Of a stretch of 64,000 bases of DNA, positions 51,532 to 60,167 are shown piece by piece (position 1 is the stretch's first letter; every line of letters begins with the position of its first letter). The notes below the pieces were generated by a model. That model did not search any database, had not been told where the DNA came from, and worked only from the letters and a program-made list of their open reading frames with translations. The translations under genes were made by a program, and so were the position numbers. The DNA is taken from NCBI GenBank assembly GCA_030652255.1, contig JAUSAZ010000001.1, positions 1 to 64,000 of the forward strand, written 5' to 3'. The stretch is from Myxococcales bacterium. Lineage in GTDB: Bacteria; Myxococcota_A; Polyangia; Polyangiales; Ga0077539.

Positions 51532-52278
51532 TCAGTGGAGGGCCGTGGAGGCCCTCGCGAGCCACGCGCGCCCCGGCGACGCGTCCACCCCGTGCGCCTC
51601 CAGGCCCGGAAACACCACGGCCTCCAGGGTCTGCACGAACACCTCCACGCGCAGCGCCCGCGGCAGCTCGCCGTGCCCCGCGAGGCGCGGGTCGACGGCC
51701 TCTCCGTCCGTGGGGGCGAAGAGTTCTTCTCGCACGGTGCCCGCGAGCATCGCCGGCAGCCCCTCGGCGAGGCCCGCCCCGCCGCCCCTCGCCCGCTCGG
51801 CCGAGAGGTGCGCCCACCCGAGGCGCGCGTGGGTGACCTCGTCCCGCAGGATCTCCCGCACCGCCGCGCGCACCGCGGGCTCCGTGGCCTGCACAAGACT
51901 CACCGTCATCAGCGCCGCGTTGATCGACTCGGTCACCGCGCAGAAGGCCACCACCTCGTACAGCAGCCGCTCGCGCGCCCCGACGCCCCGCGGGCCGATC
52001 TCCCCGACCGCGACCTCCTCCACCGCGCCGCCGGGGTGACCGTATCGCGCCGCGAGCTCCGCGCAGATCTCCACGTGCCGGCGCTCGTCGTCCGCGGCCC
52101 GCTGCGCCATGGCCACCACCACCGCCGCGGCGTCCTCGGCCTCCAGCTGCCGACCGAGGCGCCCGAAGCGCGCCGCCGCCTCCCGCTCCGAGCGCGCCCG
52201 GAAGGCCCACACCCCGGCGACGAGCGCCCGACCCCGCTCGTCGAGCTCTCGGGGAATGCTCACACCCACGACAGCCAC
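51532..52278 (-). CDS. Ferritin-like diiron-domain protein (248 aa)
   Basis: All-helical protein with repeated Glu/His pairs typical of ferritin-like metal sites: RSEREAAARFGRLGRQLE, AADDERRHVEICAELAA (ExxH), FCAVTESINAAL and REILRDEVTHARLGW (ExxxxH-type). It probably binds a diiron centre and acts as oxidase or in iron or peroxide handling. The start overlaps the end of the small lipoprotein gene by 19 bp; starts further in are possible. The C-terminal ~50 residues contain LRVEVFVQTLEAVVFPGLEA. Confidence 0.65.
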   Translation of the reverse strand: MAVVGVSIPRELDERGRALVAGVWAFRARSEREAAARFGRLGRQLEAEDAAAVVVAMAQRAADDERRHVEICAELAARYGHPGGAVEEVAVGEIGPRGVGARERLLYEVVAFCAVTESINAALMTVSLVQATEPAVRAAVREILRDEVTHARLGWAHLSAERARGGGAGLAEGLPAMLAGTVREELFAPTDGEAVDPRLAGHGELPRALRVEVFVQTLEAVVFPGLEAHGVDASPGRAWLARASTALH

Positions 52279-52583
52279 GCGAACACACCGCCATCGTCGG
52301 CGACGTCCGCCGGGCCCGCGTCCGCCACCCCGACGTCCGCCGGGCCCGCGTCTTCCTCAGTCAGGTCGACGAACCACGACATCCACGAGCTCACGCCGTC
52401 GGCCCGGGCAGAGGCATCGACCGCGGGCGGAACATCGGCCTGCGCCGTCGCTGCGTCCGGGACGTCCGCCGTCGCCACCACCCCGGGCCCGCTCGTCGAG
52501 CCGGTGCTGCCGCTACCGCCGCAGCCCGCCGTCAGGACGCTCCCGCCGACCACCAGCACCTTGAACAGCTTGTCGATACGCAT
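52260..52583 (-). CDS. Small lipoprotein with Asp/Ala repeats (107 aa)
   Basis: Lipoprotein signal MRIDKLFKVLVVGGSVLTAG ends at a Cys of GCGG. The mature chain is low complexity (ADVPDAATAQADVPPAVDAS, ADVGVADAGPADV) with two Trp motifs, WMSWFV and FAWLSWV at the C-terminus. No domain recognised. The close overlap with the ferritin-like gene indicates one operon, and similar short lipoprotein/ferritin-like pairs are remembered from other myxobacteria. Outer-membrane or periplasmic location is likely. Confidence 0.65.
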   Translation of the reverse strand: MRIDKLFKVLVVGGSVLTAGCGGSGSTGSTSGPGVVATADVPDAATAQADVPPAVDASARADGVSSWMSWFVDLTEEDAGPADVGVADAGPADVADDGGVFAWLSWV

Positions 52584-52778
52584 CGGAGCACCTCACGCGC
52601 CCGGCGGTGGGTTCGCGTCCATCGCGACGCCCCGCAGGCACCACCGAGCGTGCGTCTCCATCGCAATGAAGTGAATCGACATGTTCGATACAACATTGGA
52701 TGCCGTGGCGATACGATCGACCCGTAGCGCGGCCCCCCGTCGTCAGCGCCTCTCCCTCTCGACGGTGCCGATGGGCCC

Positions 52779-52992
52779 GTCGCCGCGTGTTTCAACACGC
52801 GGCGACGCGTGCAGCGATGAAGGCCGCAACGGCCTGTACGATGTCCAGGACTGCGACCAGCCCGCTTGCGGGCTTCACTGCTGCACGCGTTGCCGCGTGT
52901 TTCAACACTGATCCTTCCCGGAATGTTTCTGGCCTTGCAGGCACCGCCGAAAAGATTCCGGGAAGGATCAGTGTTTCAACACGCGGCGACGG
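52779..52992. repeat. Nested inverted-repeat cluster (REP/BIME- or MITE-like)
   Basis: Three hairpin levels are interleaved. (a) A perfect 13+2+13 palindrome at 52779-52806 (GTCGCCGCGTGTT and its complement). (b) 52787-52822 pairs with 52873-52908 over 36 bases with about 31 matches. (c) 52893-52924 pairs with 52955-52986 over 32 bases with 30 matches, around a 30-base loop. AGCCCGC-TT-GCGGGCT forms another perfect hairpin near 52860. The unit GTGTTTCAACACGCGGCGAC recurs at both ends. It lies between two same-strand genes and encodes no protein. Confidence 0.85.
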
Positions 52993-53021
52993 GCTCCGCG
53001 GCACCTTGACAGGGATGGTCG

Positions 53022-54389
53022 TCAGCGCGGCAGGCGCTGGTAGTAGATGCCCCCGTCGGGCTTGCGGTACGCCACGTGTACCGTGCTGGCGTCGGTGACG
53101 GCGCTGCAGAACAGGCCGCCCTCGACGTTGGCGTCGACCGAGCGCTCGGCGGAGGTCCCGTCCGGGCGCACGAGGATGAGACGGAGCTCGGTGGCGGTGA
53201 CGGGCATGCCGACGCCCGCGTACACGAAGAGCGCGATGGTGCCGTCGGCGAAGGGCGCGGCGCACCAGTTGTCGGAGGCGTAGCGCACCGGGCCGACGGT
53301 GTTCATCGTCCAGGCTGCGGCGCCCTGGCGGAAGACCCGGTAGCGGGTGGTGTCGCCGAAGCGCCCGGAGGCGTCGGCCGTGACCGTGACGTACCCGCTC
53401 GCAAGGCGGAACACGTCGGCGCCCCACACCTCCGTGAGCGACGACCCGAGGTCGGGGAAGGACCCGATCGCGGTCGCCACCATCGCCGAGCCCGAGCGCG
53501 TGCTCAGGTGCGCGACGGTGTCGCTGCCGGAGCCGTCGTCCGCGACGGTGAAGAGCGTGAGCGGCGCGTCGCCATGGATCGCCGCCGCGATGCGCCCGAT
53601 GGCGACCCCGAAGGACGAGCCCGACACGCGGGGCGCGAGCTCCTCGTCGACCACGGCGCCGCCCTCCAGCGCGAGGTGCCGGACGCGCGACGCGATGCCC
53701 GTGGCGGGGGTCAGCGGGACCACGACGTGTACGGCGCCCGCGGCGGTGACGTGGATGTCCGGGCGCACCGAGGTGTTGTGGTTGACCGAGTGGTCGGCGA
53801 GGAGACGGGTCGTCCATGCGCCCGCCGCGCGGGTCGCGGCGAAGAAGCGGAAGCCGTAGCCCACCCCCGAGCGCGAGAGGTACTGCGCGTAGCCGAGGTG
53901 ACGAGCCCCCTCGGGGTCGATCGTGTAGCCCATGCGCGACACCGCCGTGGGGAGCGTATCGACGGTCTCGTGGGTCCAGCCCGTGCCCGCGCGGGTCGAG
54001 ACCACCACGCGGACCATGGCGCCCTGCTGCGACCCGTACGCGATGCTGGGCTGGCCGTCGCGGTCGAGCGCGATGGCCGTGGTGCCACCCATCTCCACGG
54101 ACACCCGCCCCGGCGGGAGCGGCGGCACGTCCGCCGGAGGCACGTCCACGCCCACGTCGACCGGCATGGGCGCATCGACGCGGGCCACGTCCACCACCGG
54201 ACGGTCGATCACCGGCACATCGATCACCGGCACATCGACCACCGGCACATCGATCACAGGCACATCGATCACCGGCGCATCGACCACGGTGACGTCGGTG
54301 CGCCCGGCGTCCGCGGGCGGGACCGGATCGGCGCTGCACGCAGCGAGCAGGGGGATGGTGGCGAGCAGGCGGGACGATCGGGCGCTCAT
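53022..54389 (-). CDS. Lipoprotein, probable beta-propeller (455 aa)
   Basis: Signal ending at LLAACSAD, then a Val/Asp/Pro repeat tract (PVIDVPVIDVPVVD type, about residues 35-75) as spacer from the membrane. The remaining 350 residues are repeated beta segments with Gly/Trp/Tyr turns (ALDRDGQPSIAYGSQ, GWTHETVDTLP, DPEGARHLGYAQY, TVHVAYRKPDGGIYY), consistent with a propeller-like fold. No catalytic motif is visible. The DNA for the spacer contains short tandem repeats. The inverted-repeat cluster follows the stop. Confidence 0.65.
   Translation of the reverse strand: MSARSSRLLATIPLLAACSADPVPPADAGRTDVTVVDAPVIDVPVIDVPVVDVPVIDVPVIDRPVVDVARVDAPMPVDVGVDVPPADVPPLPPGRVSVEMGGTTAIALDRDGQPSIAYGSQQGAMVRVVVSTRAGTGWTHETVDTLPTAVSRMGYTIDPEGARHLGYAQYLSRSGVGYGFRFFAATRAAGAWTTRLLADHSVNHNTSVRPDIHVTAAGAVHVVVPLTPATGIASRVRHLALEGGAVVDEELAPRVSGSSFGVAIGRIAAAIHGDAPLTLFTVADDGSGSDTVAHLSTRSGSAMVATAIGSFPDLGSSLTEVWGADVFRLASGYVTVTADASGRFGDTTRYRVFRQGAAAWTMNTVGPVRYASDNWCAAPFADGTIALFVYAGVGMPVTATELRLILVRPDGTSAERSVDANVEGGLFCSAVTDASTVHVAYRKPDGGIYYQRLPR
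54196..54290. repeat. 9/18-bp tandem repeats encoding the lipoprotein Val-Ile-Asp spacer
   Basis: Repeated CACCGGCACATCGATCA units with small changes, within the coding sequence of the 455-aa lipoprotein. Unit number is likely to vary by slippage in multiples of three codons without breaking the frame. Confidence 0.75.
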
Positions 54390-54432
54390 CGCGCGGCCAT
54401 AGACCGGACGCGCGGTGGCGACAAGGCAGCGG

Positions 54433-56475
54433 TCAGCGCGGGGCGAGAGAGACGCCGCGGAAGACCGTGTTGGTCGCCGCGGTGCGCAGGGCGGTGGCGG
54501 TGATGGACGCGGGCGAGGTGCCGTCGTCGACGAAGCGCACGACGCGCGACGGGCTCTCGGAGGTTCCCACGAGCAGCGTGACGTTGGCCCCGGAGACGAA
54601 GCCGGTGACCGAGCGGCAGCCGCCGGTGAGGCCGGCGCTGAGGGTGGCGGTGAGGGTCCAGGTGCCGACGCCGAGGGTCCACTTGCGCACGCCGCCGCCG
54701 CTCGCCACGGCGCGGTCGTCGCACTGGTAGATCACGTCGATGCCCGCGGTGGCGTCGCGGTCGAAGGCGACGAAGCCGTAGGGCGACGGGGTCGGCGTGG
54801 CGGTCGTGGGGAAGCCCGGCAGCAGCGTGGTGGTCGTGCCGTCGACGCGGAACACCCCGTACTGCCCGCCCGCCCCGACGGCGCCGAAGACCGTGCCGTC
54901 GTACAGGGCCACGAAGCGGCCGTTGGAGGGCGTCGTGAACACCGGCGTCGAGGCGCTCGCGCCGAGGGGCGCGTAGACGATCGAGCCGGAGCCCGACGCG
55001 CTGCCCGCGGCCCAGAACGACGCGCCGTCGGCGGAGGCCGCGGCCCGGAGGTTGTTGCCCGAGAACGCGGCGCCGAGCGTGGTGCTGGTGTCGATGGCCC
55101 CGTCCGCGGCGATGCGCGCCACGACCCGCGGAACCGCCGACGAGGCGGTGCCCGTCACCGAGGCCACGCCCGGGAGTGCGCCGTACCCGCCGAGCACCAC
55201 GAAGCGGCGGTCGAGGCTGCGGGTGAGCTGCCCGTCGCTGGTCGCGGTGCCCGAGATGGTGAGCGGTCGGTTGGCGCCCGACGCCGCCGTGGGCAGCGCG
55301 ATGGAGGCCCCGGCCATGGTGCCGTCGCTGATGCGCAGGCGGTCGATGAACGCAGGCGTGGAGGCGTTGGTCAGCGCGGCGGTCCCCGCGCCTACGCGGA
55401 GCACCCACAGCTCCGTGGGCGCGGGCTCGGCGCCCGCGTCGAGCGCGGCGCCGTCGACGGGCGCGAGCACCACGTCCGGGGCCGGGGCGTCGGGGCTCCC
55501 CGCGTCGCCGACGCCGCCGTCCATCGTCCCCGCGTCGGTGCCCCCGGCGTCCGGGGCGCCGGCGTCGGTCACGTCGGGGCAGGCGCCGAGGGCGATGTCC
55601 GCCGCGGTCCAGGCGTTGACCTGCACCTGCGCGTTGAAGCGCCAGAGCGGCGCGGTCACGGTGAAGGTGCACCCGCTCCGGAGCACGAGCGAGGCGCGCA
55701 CCGCCGCGGCCACCCGGACGCGCAGGTTGCTCATCGCGGCGCCGACCCCCGCGGTGGTGATCTGCGCCGACTCGAAGCCGGTGCCCGCGGACGCGAAGTT
55801 GCCCGCGACGGTGCCCTGCACCCGCACCAGCTCGTGCTCGTAGTCCCCGATCGCGGTCACGAGGTCGGCCTGGGCGGAGAGGTCCTGCCGCAGGCCGTCG
55901 AGCGCCGTCCCGGTGCCGGTGCGCTGATACCCGCTGAGGGCGGTGATCCATCGCGCGCCCGCGCGCAGCTCACCGCGGGTGGCGGTGAAGGCCACGCGGT
56001 CGCCCGCCTGGGGCGCGGGCGAGAGGCTCGCCGGATCGACCGCCACGAAGATCGCCGGCCCGGTCATCCCCGTCTGGACGAAGAAGCCCGCGGGGTCGTT
56101 GCTCGACACGCCGCCGTCGCTGCCCGGCGTCGCCGCCACGGTGCGGGTGACCACCAGGTCGGAGAGCGCCGCGGTCAGGGTGACCGGCGCCGTGCCGGTG
56201 ATCGCCGCGCGCACCGCCGCGAGGCTCCCGCCGGTCGCCGGGACGTCGAGGTCCACGGGCACGTCGGCGGCACCCGCGTCGGGCGCGTCGGGCGCGTCGG
56301 GGCGGTCGGGCGCGGGCACGTCCGGACGGTCGGGCGCAGGCGCGTCGGGGCGGTCGACGCCGACGTCGATCACCGGCCCGGAGTCCTGGTCCCCGGGGCC
56401 GACGGGCGCGGGATCGGAGCTGCACCCGGTGGCCACCGCGGCCGCGAGCCACCAATTCATTCGTTGACGCATCAC
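54433..56475 (-). CDS. Large lipoprotein with Asp/Pro spacer (680 aa)
   Basis: Lipoprotein signal (WWLAAAVATGCSSD) followed by an Asp/Pro/Ala-rich spacer (RPDAPAPDRPDVPAPDRP). Residues ~80-290 look like two beta domains of OB-fold type (AGDRVAFTATRGELRAG, DYEHELVRVQGTVAGNF). A second low-complexity linker (about 300-350) leads to a C-terminal beta-propeller-like region (RFVVLGGYGALPGVASV, GGQYGVFRVDGTTTTLLPGF, VIYQCDD). No catalytic motif recognised. Same strand and similar architecture as the 455-aa lipoprotein, 43 bp apart, so likely one transcription unit. Start at ATG 56475. Confidence 0.65.
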   Translation of the reverse strand: MMRQRMNWWLAAAVATGCSSDPAPVGPGDQDSGPVIDVGVDRPDAPAPDRPDVPAPDRPDAPDAPDAGAADVPVDLDVPATGGSLAAVRAAITGTAPVTLTAALSDLVVTRTVAATPGSDGGVSSNDPAGFFVQTGMTGPAIFVAVDPASLSPAPQAGDRVAFTATRGELRAGARWITALSGYQRTGTGTALDGLRQDLSAQADLVTAIGDYEHELVRVQGTVAGNFASAGTGFESAQITTAGVGAAMSNLRVRVAAAVRASLVLRSGCTFTVTAPLWRFNAQVQVNAWTAADIALGACPDVTDAGAPDAGGTDAGTMDGGVGDAGSPDAPAPDVVLAPVDGAALDAGAEPAPTELWVLRVGAGTAALTNASTPAFIDRLRISDGTMAGASIALPTAASGANRPLTISGTATSDGQLTRSLDRRFVVLGGYGALPGVASVTGTASSAVPRVVARIAADGAIDTSTTLGAAFSGNNLRAAASADGASFWAAGSASGSGSIVYAPLGASASTPVFTTPSNGRFVALYDGTVFGAVGAGGQYGVFRVDGTTTTLLPGFPTTATPTPSPYGFVAFDRDATAGIDVIYQCDDRAVASGGGVRKWTLGVGTWTLTATLSAGLTGGCRSVTGFVSGANVTLLVGTSESPSRVVRFVDDGTSPASITATALRTAATNTVFRGVSLAPR

Positions 56476-56538
56476 TCGTGTCTCCACTTCGACGTGAGGG
56501 TCTCAAGCCAGCGCGTCGCCGTCCAAGGGGATCGGGGC

Positions 56539-56928
56539 TCAGCGCTGGCGGTCGGCGAGCACCCGGCCGACGTGCTCGATGACGTCCGAGGTGGCGTAGG
56601 GCTTGATGAAGTACCCCGCCACGTTGGCGTACCGGTGGCCGTGGTCGAAGTCCTCCCGCGACCCCTTGGCGGTGAAGATGATCACCGGGATGTGCCGCAG
56701 CGCCGGGTCTTCGAGGAGGGCGTTGCAGATGTCCCAGCCGTCGATGCCCGGGAGCATCACGTCGAGCAGCACCAGGTCGGGGAGGTGCTGCCGGACGGCG
56801 GCGAGCCCGGCGCGACCGTCGTACGCGGCCAGGGCCCGGTAGCCCGCGCGGACGAGGTTGTACTGGAGCAGGTCATTGACCTCCTCCTGGTCTTCGACGA
56901 CGAGGATCGTGGGCGGGGTCGCGGTCAT
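56539..56928 (-). CDS. Single-domain response regulator (129 aa)
   Basis: CheY-like receiver with no output domain: acidic pair VVEDQEEVND, phosphoacceptor Asp in LVLLDVMLPGIDGW (about residue 54), Thr/Ala switch in VIIFTAKG and the conserved Lys in GYFIKPY. The ATG overlaps the kinase stop (ATGA), so the pair is co-translated and the receiver is the direct target of that kinase. Output probably works by protein-protein contact. Confidence 0.9.
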   Translation of the reverse strand: MTATPPTILVVEDQEEVNDLLQYNLVRAGYRALAAYDGRAGLAAVRQHLPDLVLLDVMLPGIDGWDICNALLEDPALRHIPVIIFTAKGSREDFDHGHRYANVAGYFIKPYATSDVIEHVGRVLADRQR

Positions 56929-58457
56929 TCCTGGCTCTCCGTCGTTGGGGGATTGCTGGAGCGGGTCGCGAGCGGCGACGGGCTCGCGCCCGGCAGCTCG
57001 ATGAGAAACAACGTGCCCTTGCCGTGGGAGCTCGTGACCTTGATGCGCCCGCCGTGCGACTCGATGATCTGTCGCACGATCGCGAGCCCGAGTCCGGTGC
57101 CCCCGGCGAGCGGGGAGCGGGCCGTCTCCACGCGGTAGAAGCGGTCGAAGAGGTGCGGCAGGTGCTCCGGCGGGACCCCCTGCCCCGTGTCGGCCACGGT
57201 GACCTCCACGTGCCCGCGCGTCGAGAGGGCGGAGAGCGTCACCGCGCCCCCGCGGGGCGTGTAGCGCAGGGCGTTGTCCACGAGGTTCATGAACACCTGC
57301 ACCAGGCGGTCGCGGTCGCCCCGCACCGAGAGCGCGCGGTCGGACACGCGCACGTCCAGCGCGACGCCGAGGTCGGCGGCCCGCGCGGCGTTGGTGAGCG
57401 CCACCTCGTCGAGCACCTCCGCGAGGCTCAGGGGCGTGAGCGCCGGGACGTAGTGGCCGCTCTCGATCTGCGCGAGGTCGAGCAGCTGCGTGACCATGCG
57501 GGCGAGCCGGTCGGTCTGCGTGAGGATGCGCGGGAGGTAGCGCTCGCGCAGGCTGGTGTCGCTGTCGCCGTACTTCAAGATCGTCTCGGCCATGCTGCGG
57601 ATCGCCGTGAGGGGCGTGCGCAGCTCGTGCGAGACGTCCGAGACGTACCGCCGCCGCAGGCCCTCGAGCACCTCCAGCCGGGAGGTCATGTGGTTGAGCG
57701 TCCGGGCCAGCTGGGTGATCTCCTCGGGCCCGCGGACCTCCACCCGGTGCGAGAGGTCGCCCCCCGCGATGCGCTCGGCGTCGCGCTGCAGCCGCTCGGC
57801 CGGACGCACGATGCTGGCGGCGAAGGCGACGGTGCACAGCCCGATCGCGAGCGTGTAGAGCAGCACCGCCACCAGGAGGGTCTGGCGCAGCTGCGCCACG
57901 CGCTTGCGCAGGCTCGTGAGGGTGTGGGCCACGCGCACCACCCCGGTCACCTGGCCGCCGTACCAGGCCGGGACGTTCACGTACATCGTGTCTTCGTTGA
58001 CGAAGTTGGGCGAGCGCCACACCGTCGCGTTGCTGCGGCCGCTGAGCGCGGTGCGCATCCCCGGTCGGCGGGTGTCGTCGATGGGCGCGCCGACCCCTTC
58101 GCCCACCGACGAGGCGCGCACGACGCCCCGCGCGTCGGCGATGGTGATCCGCGCGTCGGAGCGGCGCCGCCAGCGGCTGGCGATGGCCTCCGGGCTGAAG
58201 GCGCCGTCGGGCAGGTGGCCGGTGGCGACGGCGGCCAGCGAGGGCGCGACCGTGTCGGCCATGAGCAGGGCCTGGGCCGCGATGTCCGCCTCGAGCTGCT
58301 GGAGGTAGAAGCGCCAGAGCACGGAGCTCGCCGCCAGCGTGAACACCAGCAGTGGCAGCGCGAGGATGAGCAGGCTGCCCGTGATCATCCTGCGGCGGAT
58401 CGAGCGCGTCAGGCCGAGCAGCGGACCCCTCGGCGCGGACGATGCGTCAACGGGCAT
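56925..58457 (-). CDS. Membrane sensor histidine kinase (510 aa)
   Basis: Two membrane helices (MITGSLLILALPLLVFTLAA and LLVAVLLYTLAIGLCTVAFA) flank a periplasmic sensor of about 150 residues. Then come HAMP (RLQRDAERIAGGDLSHRVEV), HisKA with the phosphorylated His in SDVSHELRTPLTAI (near residue 280), and an HATPase with NLVDNALRYTPRGG, VADTGQGVP and GGTGLGLAIVRQ. Start ATG 58457 is preferred over 58493. Partner of the downstream receiver; the stimulus is unknown. Confidence 0.9.
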   Translation of the reverse strand: MPVDASSAPRGPLLGLTRSIRRRMITGSLLILALPLLVFTLAASSVLWRFYLQQLEADIAAQALLMADTVAPSLAAVATGHLPDGAFSPEAIASRWRRRSDARITIADARGVVRASSVGEGVGAPIDDTRRPGMRTALSGRSNATVWRSPNFVNEDTMYVNVPAWYGGQVTGVVRVAHTLTSLRKRVAQLRQTLLVAVLLYTLAIGLCTVAFAASIVRPAERLQRDAERIAGGDLSHRVEVRGPEEITQLARTLNHMTSRLEVLEGLRRRYVSDVSHELRTPLTAIRSMAETILKYGDSDTSLRERYLPRILTQTDRLARMVTQLLDLAQIESGHYVPALTPLSLAEVLDEVALTNAARAADLGVALDVRVSDRALSVRGDRDRLVQVFMNLVDNALRYTPRGGAVTLSALSTRGHVEVTVADTGQGVPPEHLPHLFDRFYRVETARSPLAGGTGLGLAIVRQIIESHGGRIKVTSSHGKGTLFLIELPGASPSPLATRSSNPPTTESQE

Positions 58458-58544
58458 GGCCCGTTGCGTGGTGTGACACTCCCCCCCCGTCAAGTGCGGC
58501 GACTCGTCCCCACCGAAGGCGCCGTGGCGCTGGAGAGGGAGAGC

Positions 58545-59123
58545 CTACGAGCCGCCGCAGCCGGTGGACGGGGCGCCGGGGCCGCGGGGCGTGCACCCGA
58601 TGACGTGCCCTCGCGGGTCGAGCGCGACCTCGCAGCACGCGAGGAGCATCTCGCGCAGCCGGTCGCGCCCGCGCTGCACCCGGGACTTCATGCCCGAGAG
58701 CGACACCCCGGCCATGTCCGCCGCGGCCTTCTGGGGGAGGCCCTCGAGCTCGGTGAGGGTGATCGCCTCGCGGTAGGGCGACGGGAGCCGCGCCACGAAG
58801 GGCGCGATGCACCGGCACGCCTCCGCGGCGGCGTCGCCCTCGTCCTCCGCCGGGGGCTCGTCGATCACCTCGTCGGGCTCGGCGCCGGACGCGAGCGGCT
58901 GCCGGGCGCGGCGGCGGTGGTGGTCGGCGATGGCGCTGCGCGCGACCTGGTACACCCAGGGGCCCAATCGCTCGCCGTCGCGCAGCGAGGCGACGTTCGC
59001 CTGGATGCGCAGGAAGACGTCCTGCAGGACGTCGTCGGCGTCCGCGGGCGCCACGCGCCGGGCCACGAAGGGCCGCAGCTGCTTCGTGAGCTCGCCCCAG
59101 CCGCAGGCGCCCGCGTCGATCAT
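58545..59123 (-). CDS. ECF-type RNA polymerase sigma factor, SigZ-like (192 aa)
   Basis: Region 2 (DADDVLQDVFLRIQANVASL, LGPWVYQVARSAIADHHRRR) and region 4 (RLPSPYREAITLTELEGLPQ, VSLSGMKSRVQRGRDRLREM) of an ECF sigma factor. The C-terminus continues LLACCEVALDPRGHVIGCTP with three Cys plus one more near the end, as in SigZ-like factors; the Cys could bind metalloid or zinc. One base separates it from arsM, so it is expressed with the methyltransferase. No anti-sigma gene is adjacent, which fits direct sensing through the Cys tail. Confidence 0.85.
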   Translation of the reverse strand: MIDAGACGWGELTKQLRPFVARRVAPADADDVLQDVFLRIQANVASLRDGERLGPWVYQVARSAIADHHRRRARQPLASGAEPDEVIDEPPAEDEGDAAAEACRCIAPFVARLPSPYREAITLTELEGLPQKAAADMAGVSLSGMKSRVQRGRDRLREMLLACCEVALDPRGHVIGCTPRGPGAPSTGCGGS

Positions 59124-59124
59124 C

Positions 59125-59955
59125 TCAGCCCTCCCCGCCCGGCGCGCAGCAGCCCGGAGCGCAGCACGACGTCGCCCGGGGGCGCACCGCCTCGATGGTC
59201 GCCGAGGCCACGTAGTCCTCCGCGCCGGTGCCCGGAAACCACTCGCGGATGAAGGCCCGGCTCTCGGGCCTCACCACCACGCGCACCTCCGTGAGCCCGG
59301 CCGCCCGCAGCAGCTCCGCGACCTCGTCGACCGTCGCGGCGCCCGCCACGCAGCCCGCGTGCAGGGCGATCTCCTGGCGCATCGCCTCGGGCAGCGGCGC
59401 CGTCGCGACCACGTCGGCGATGGCGATGCGCCCGCCGGGCTTGAGCGCCCGCGCGGCCTCGCGGAAGACCGCCGGCTTGTCGGGGGAGAGGTTGACCACG
59501 CAGTTGGAGAGGATGACATCGACCTCGCCGTCGGCGACGGGCAGCCGCTCGATCTCCCCGAGGCGAAACTCCACGTTGGCGGCCCCGACGCGCGCCGCGT
59601 TGGCCCGCGCCTTCTCGATCATCGCGGGGGTCATGTCGACCCCGATGACCCTCCCCCCGGGGCCGACCTGGCGGGCCGCCAGGAAGCAGTCGAAGCCCGC
59701 GCCGCTCCCGAGGTCGAGCACCGTCTCGCCGACCCGCAGCGACGCGATCGCCTGCGGGTTGCCGCACCCGAGGCCGAGGTTCGCCCCCTCGGGCGCCGCC
59801 GCGAGGTCACCCGGCGCGTAGCCGAGGGCCAGCGAGGCCTCCGGGTCGGGGCCGCAGCCGGCGCCCGGCGAGCAGCACCCGCTGGCGCCGCAGGCCACCG
59901 CGGCGTAGTGGTCGCGCACCTCGCGCCGGATCTCTTCTGCCGTTCTCTCGCTCAT
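59125..59955 (-). CDS. arsM: Arsenite S-adenosylmethionine methyltransferase
   Basis: Class I SAM methyltransferase (VLDLGSGAGFDCFLAA, residues 79-94) that converts As(III) to methylated, volatile or excretable species. Conserved arsenic-binding Cys match those of characterised ArsM: Cys64 (LGLGCGNP), Cys152 (ILSNCVVNLSPDK) and Cys202 (HAGCVAGA), plus an N-terminal Cys cluster (CGASGCCSPGAGC). The C-terminus is a second Cys cluster (SCCAPGCCAPGGEG) that may bind metalloid. ATG at 59955. First gene of a two-gene operon with the sigma factor. Confidence 0.95.
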   Translation of the reverse strand: MSERTAEEIRREVRDHYAAVACGASGCCSPGAGCGPDPEASLALGYAPGDLAAAPEGANLGLGCGNPQAIASLRVGETVLDLGSGAGFDCFLAARQVGPGGRVIGVDMTPAMIEKARANAARVGAANVEFRLGEIERLPVADGEVDVILSNCVVNLSPDKPAVFREAARALKPGGRIAIADVVATAPLPEAMRQEIALHAGCVAGAATVDEVAELLRAAGLTEVRVVVRPESRAFIREWFPGTGAEDYVASATIEAVRPRATSCCAPGCCAPGGEG

Positions 59956-60167
59956 GGGTCGTCTCTCCTTCTGTAGTGTCCGGGTGGCGGCGGGTCACAT
60001 GATGTGTCGCCGTCCCCCACGAAGACGCCGGGGCCGTCGGCAGGACGCAGGGAATCGTCCGGACGCCGTCGGGGGCTGTCCATCGCGGCCGGAGCGACGA
60101 TATGATCGCGGGCGAACGAGCAGCGCGTGTCGGGTGCGCGTGTCGTGTACCGCCAAAGCGAGACTCC
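59956..60167. promoter_or_regulatory. Divergent promoter region between arsM and the TPP enzyme
   Basis: Contains an 11-bp palindrome CACATGATGTG (about 59997-60007) near the arsM side, a possible operator. A TATGAT -10 (60101-60106), with a weak CTGTCC at about -35, may drive the plus-strand gene. Both assignments are by eye only. Confidence 0.3.

Noticed and set aside
49917-51836. Very long open frames opposite real genes (for example 49917-51836 and 36893-39061 plus, 60171-63968 minus)
   Set aside because: High GC keeps antisense frames open. Their products are Arg/Gly/His-rich low-complexity strings, while the opposite strand encodes recognisable families.
59997-60007. Palindrome CACATGATGTG as an ArsR operator for arsM
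   Set aside because: Too short and without the usual ATTCAA/TTGAA-type half-sites; kept only as a weak possible site in the intergenic entry.
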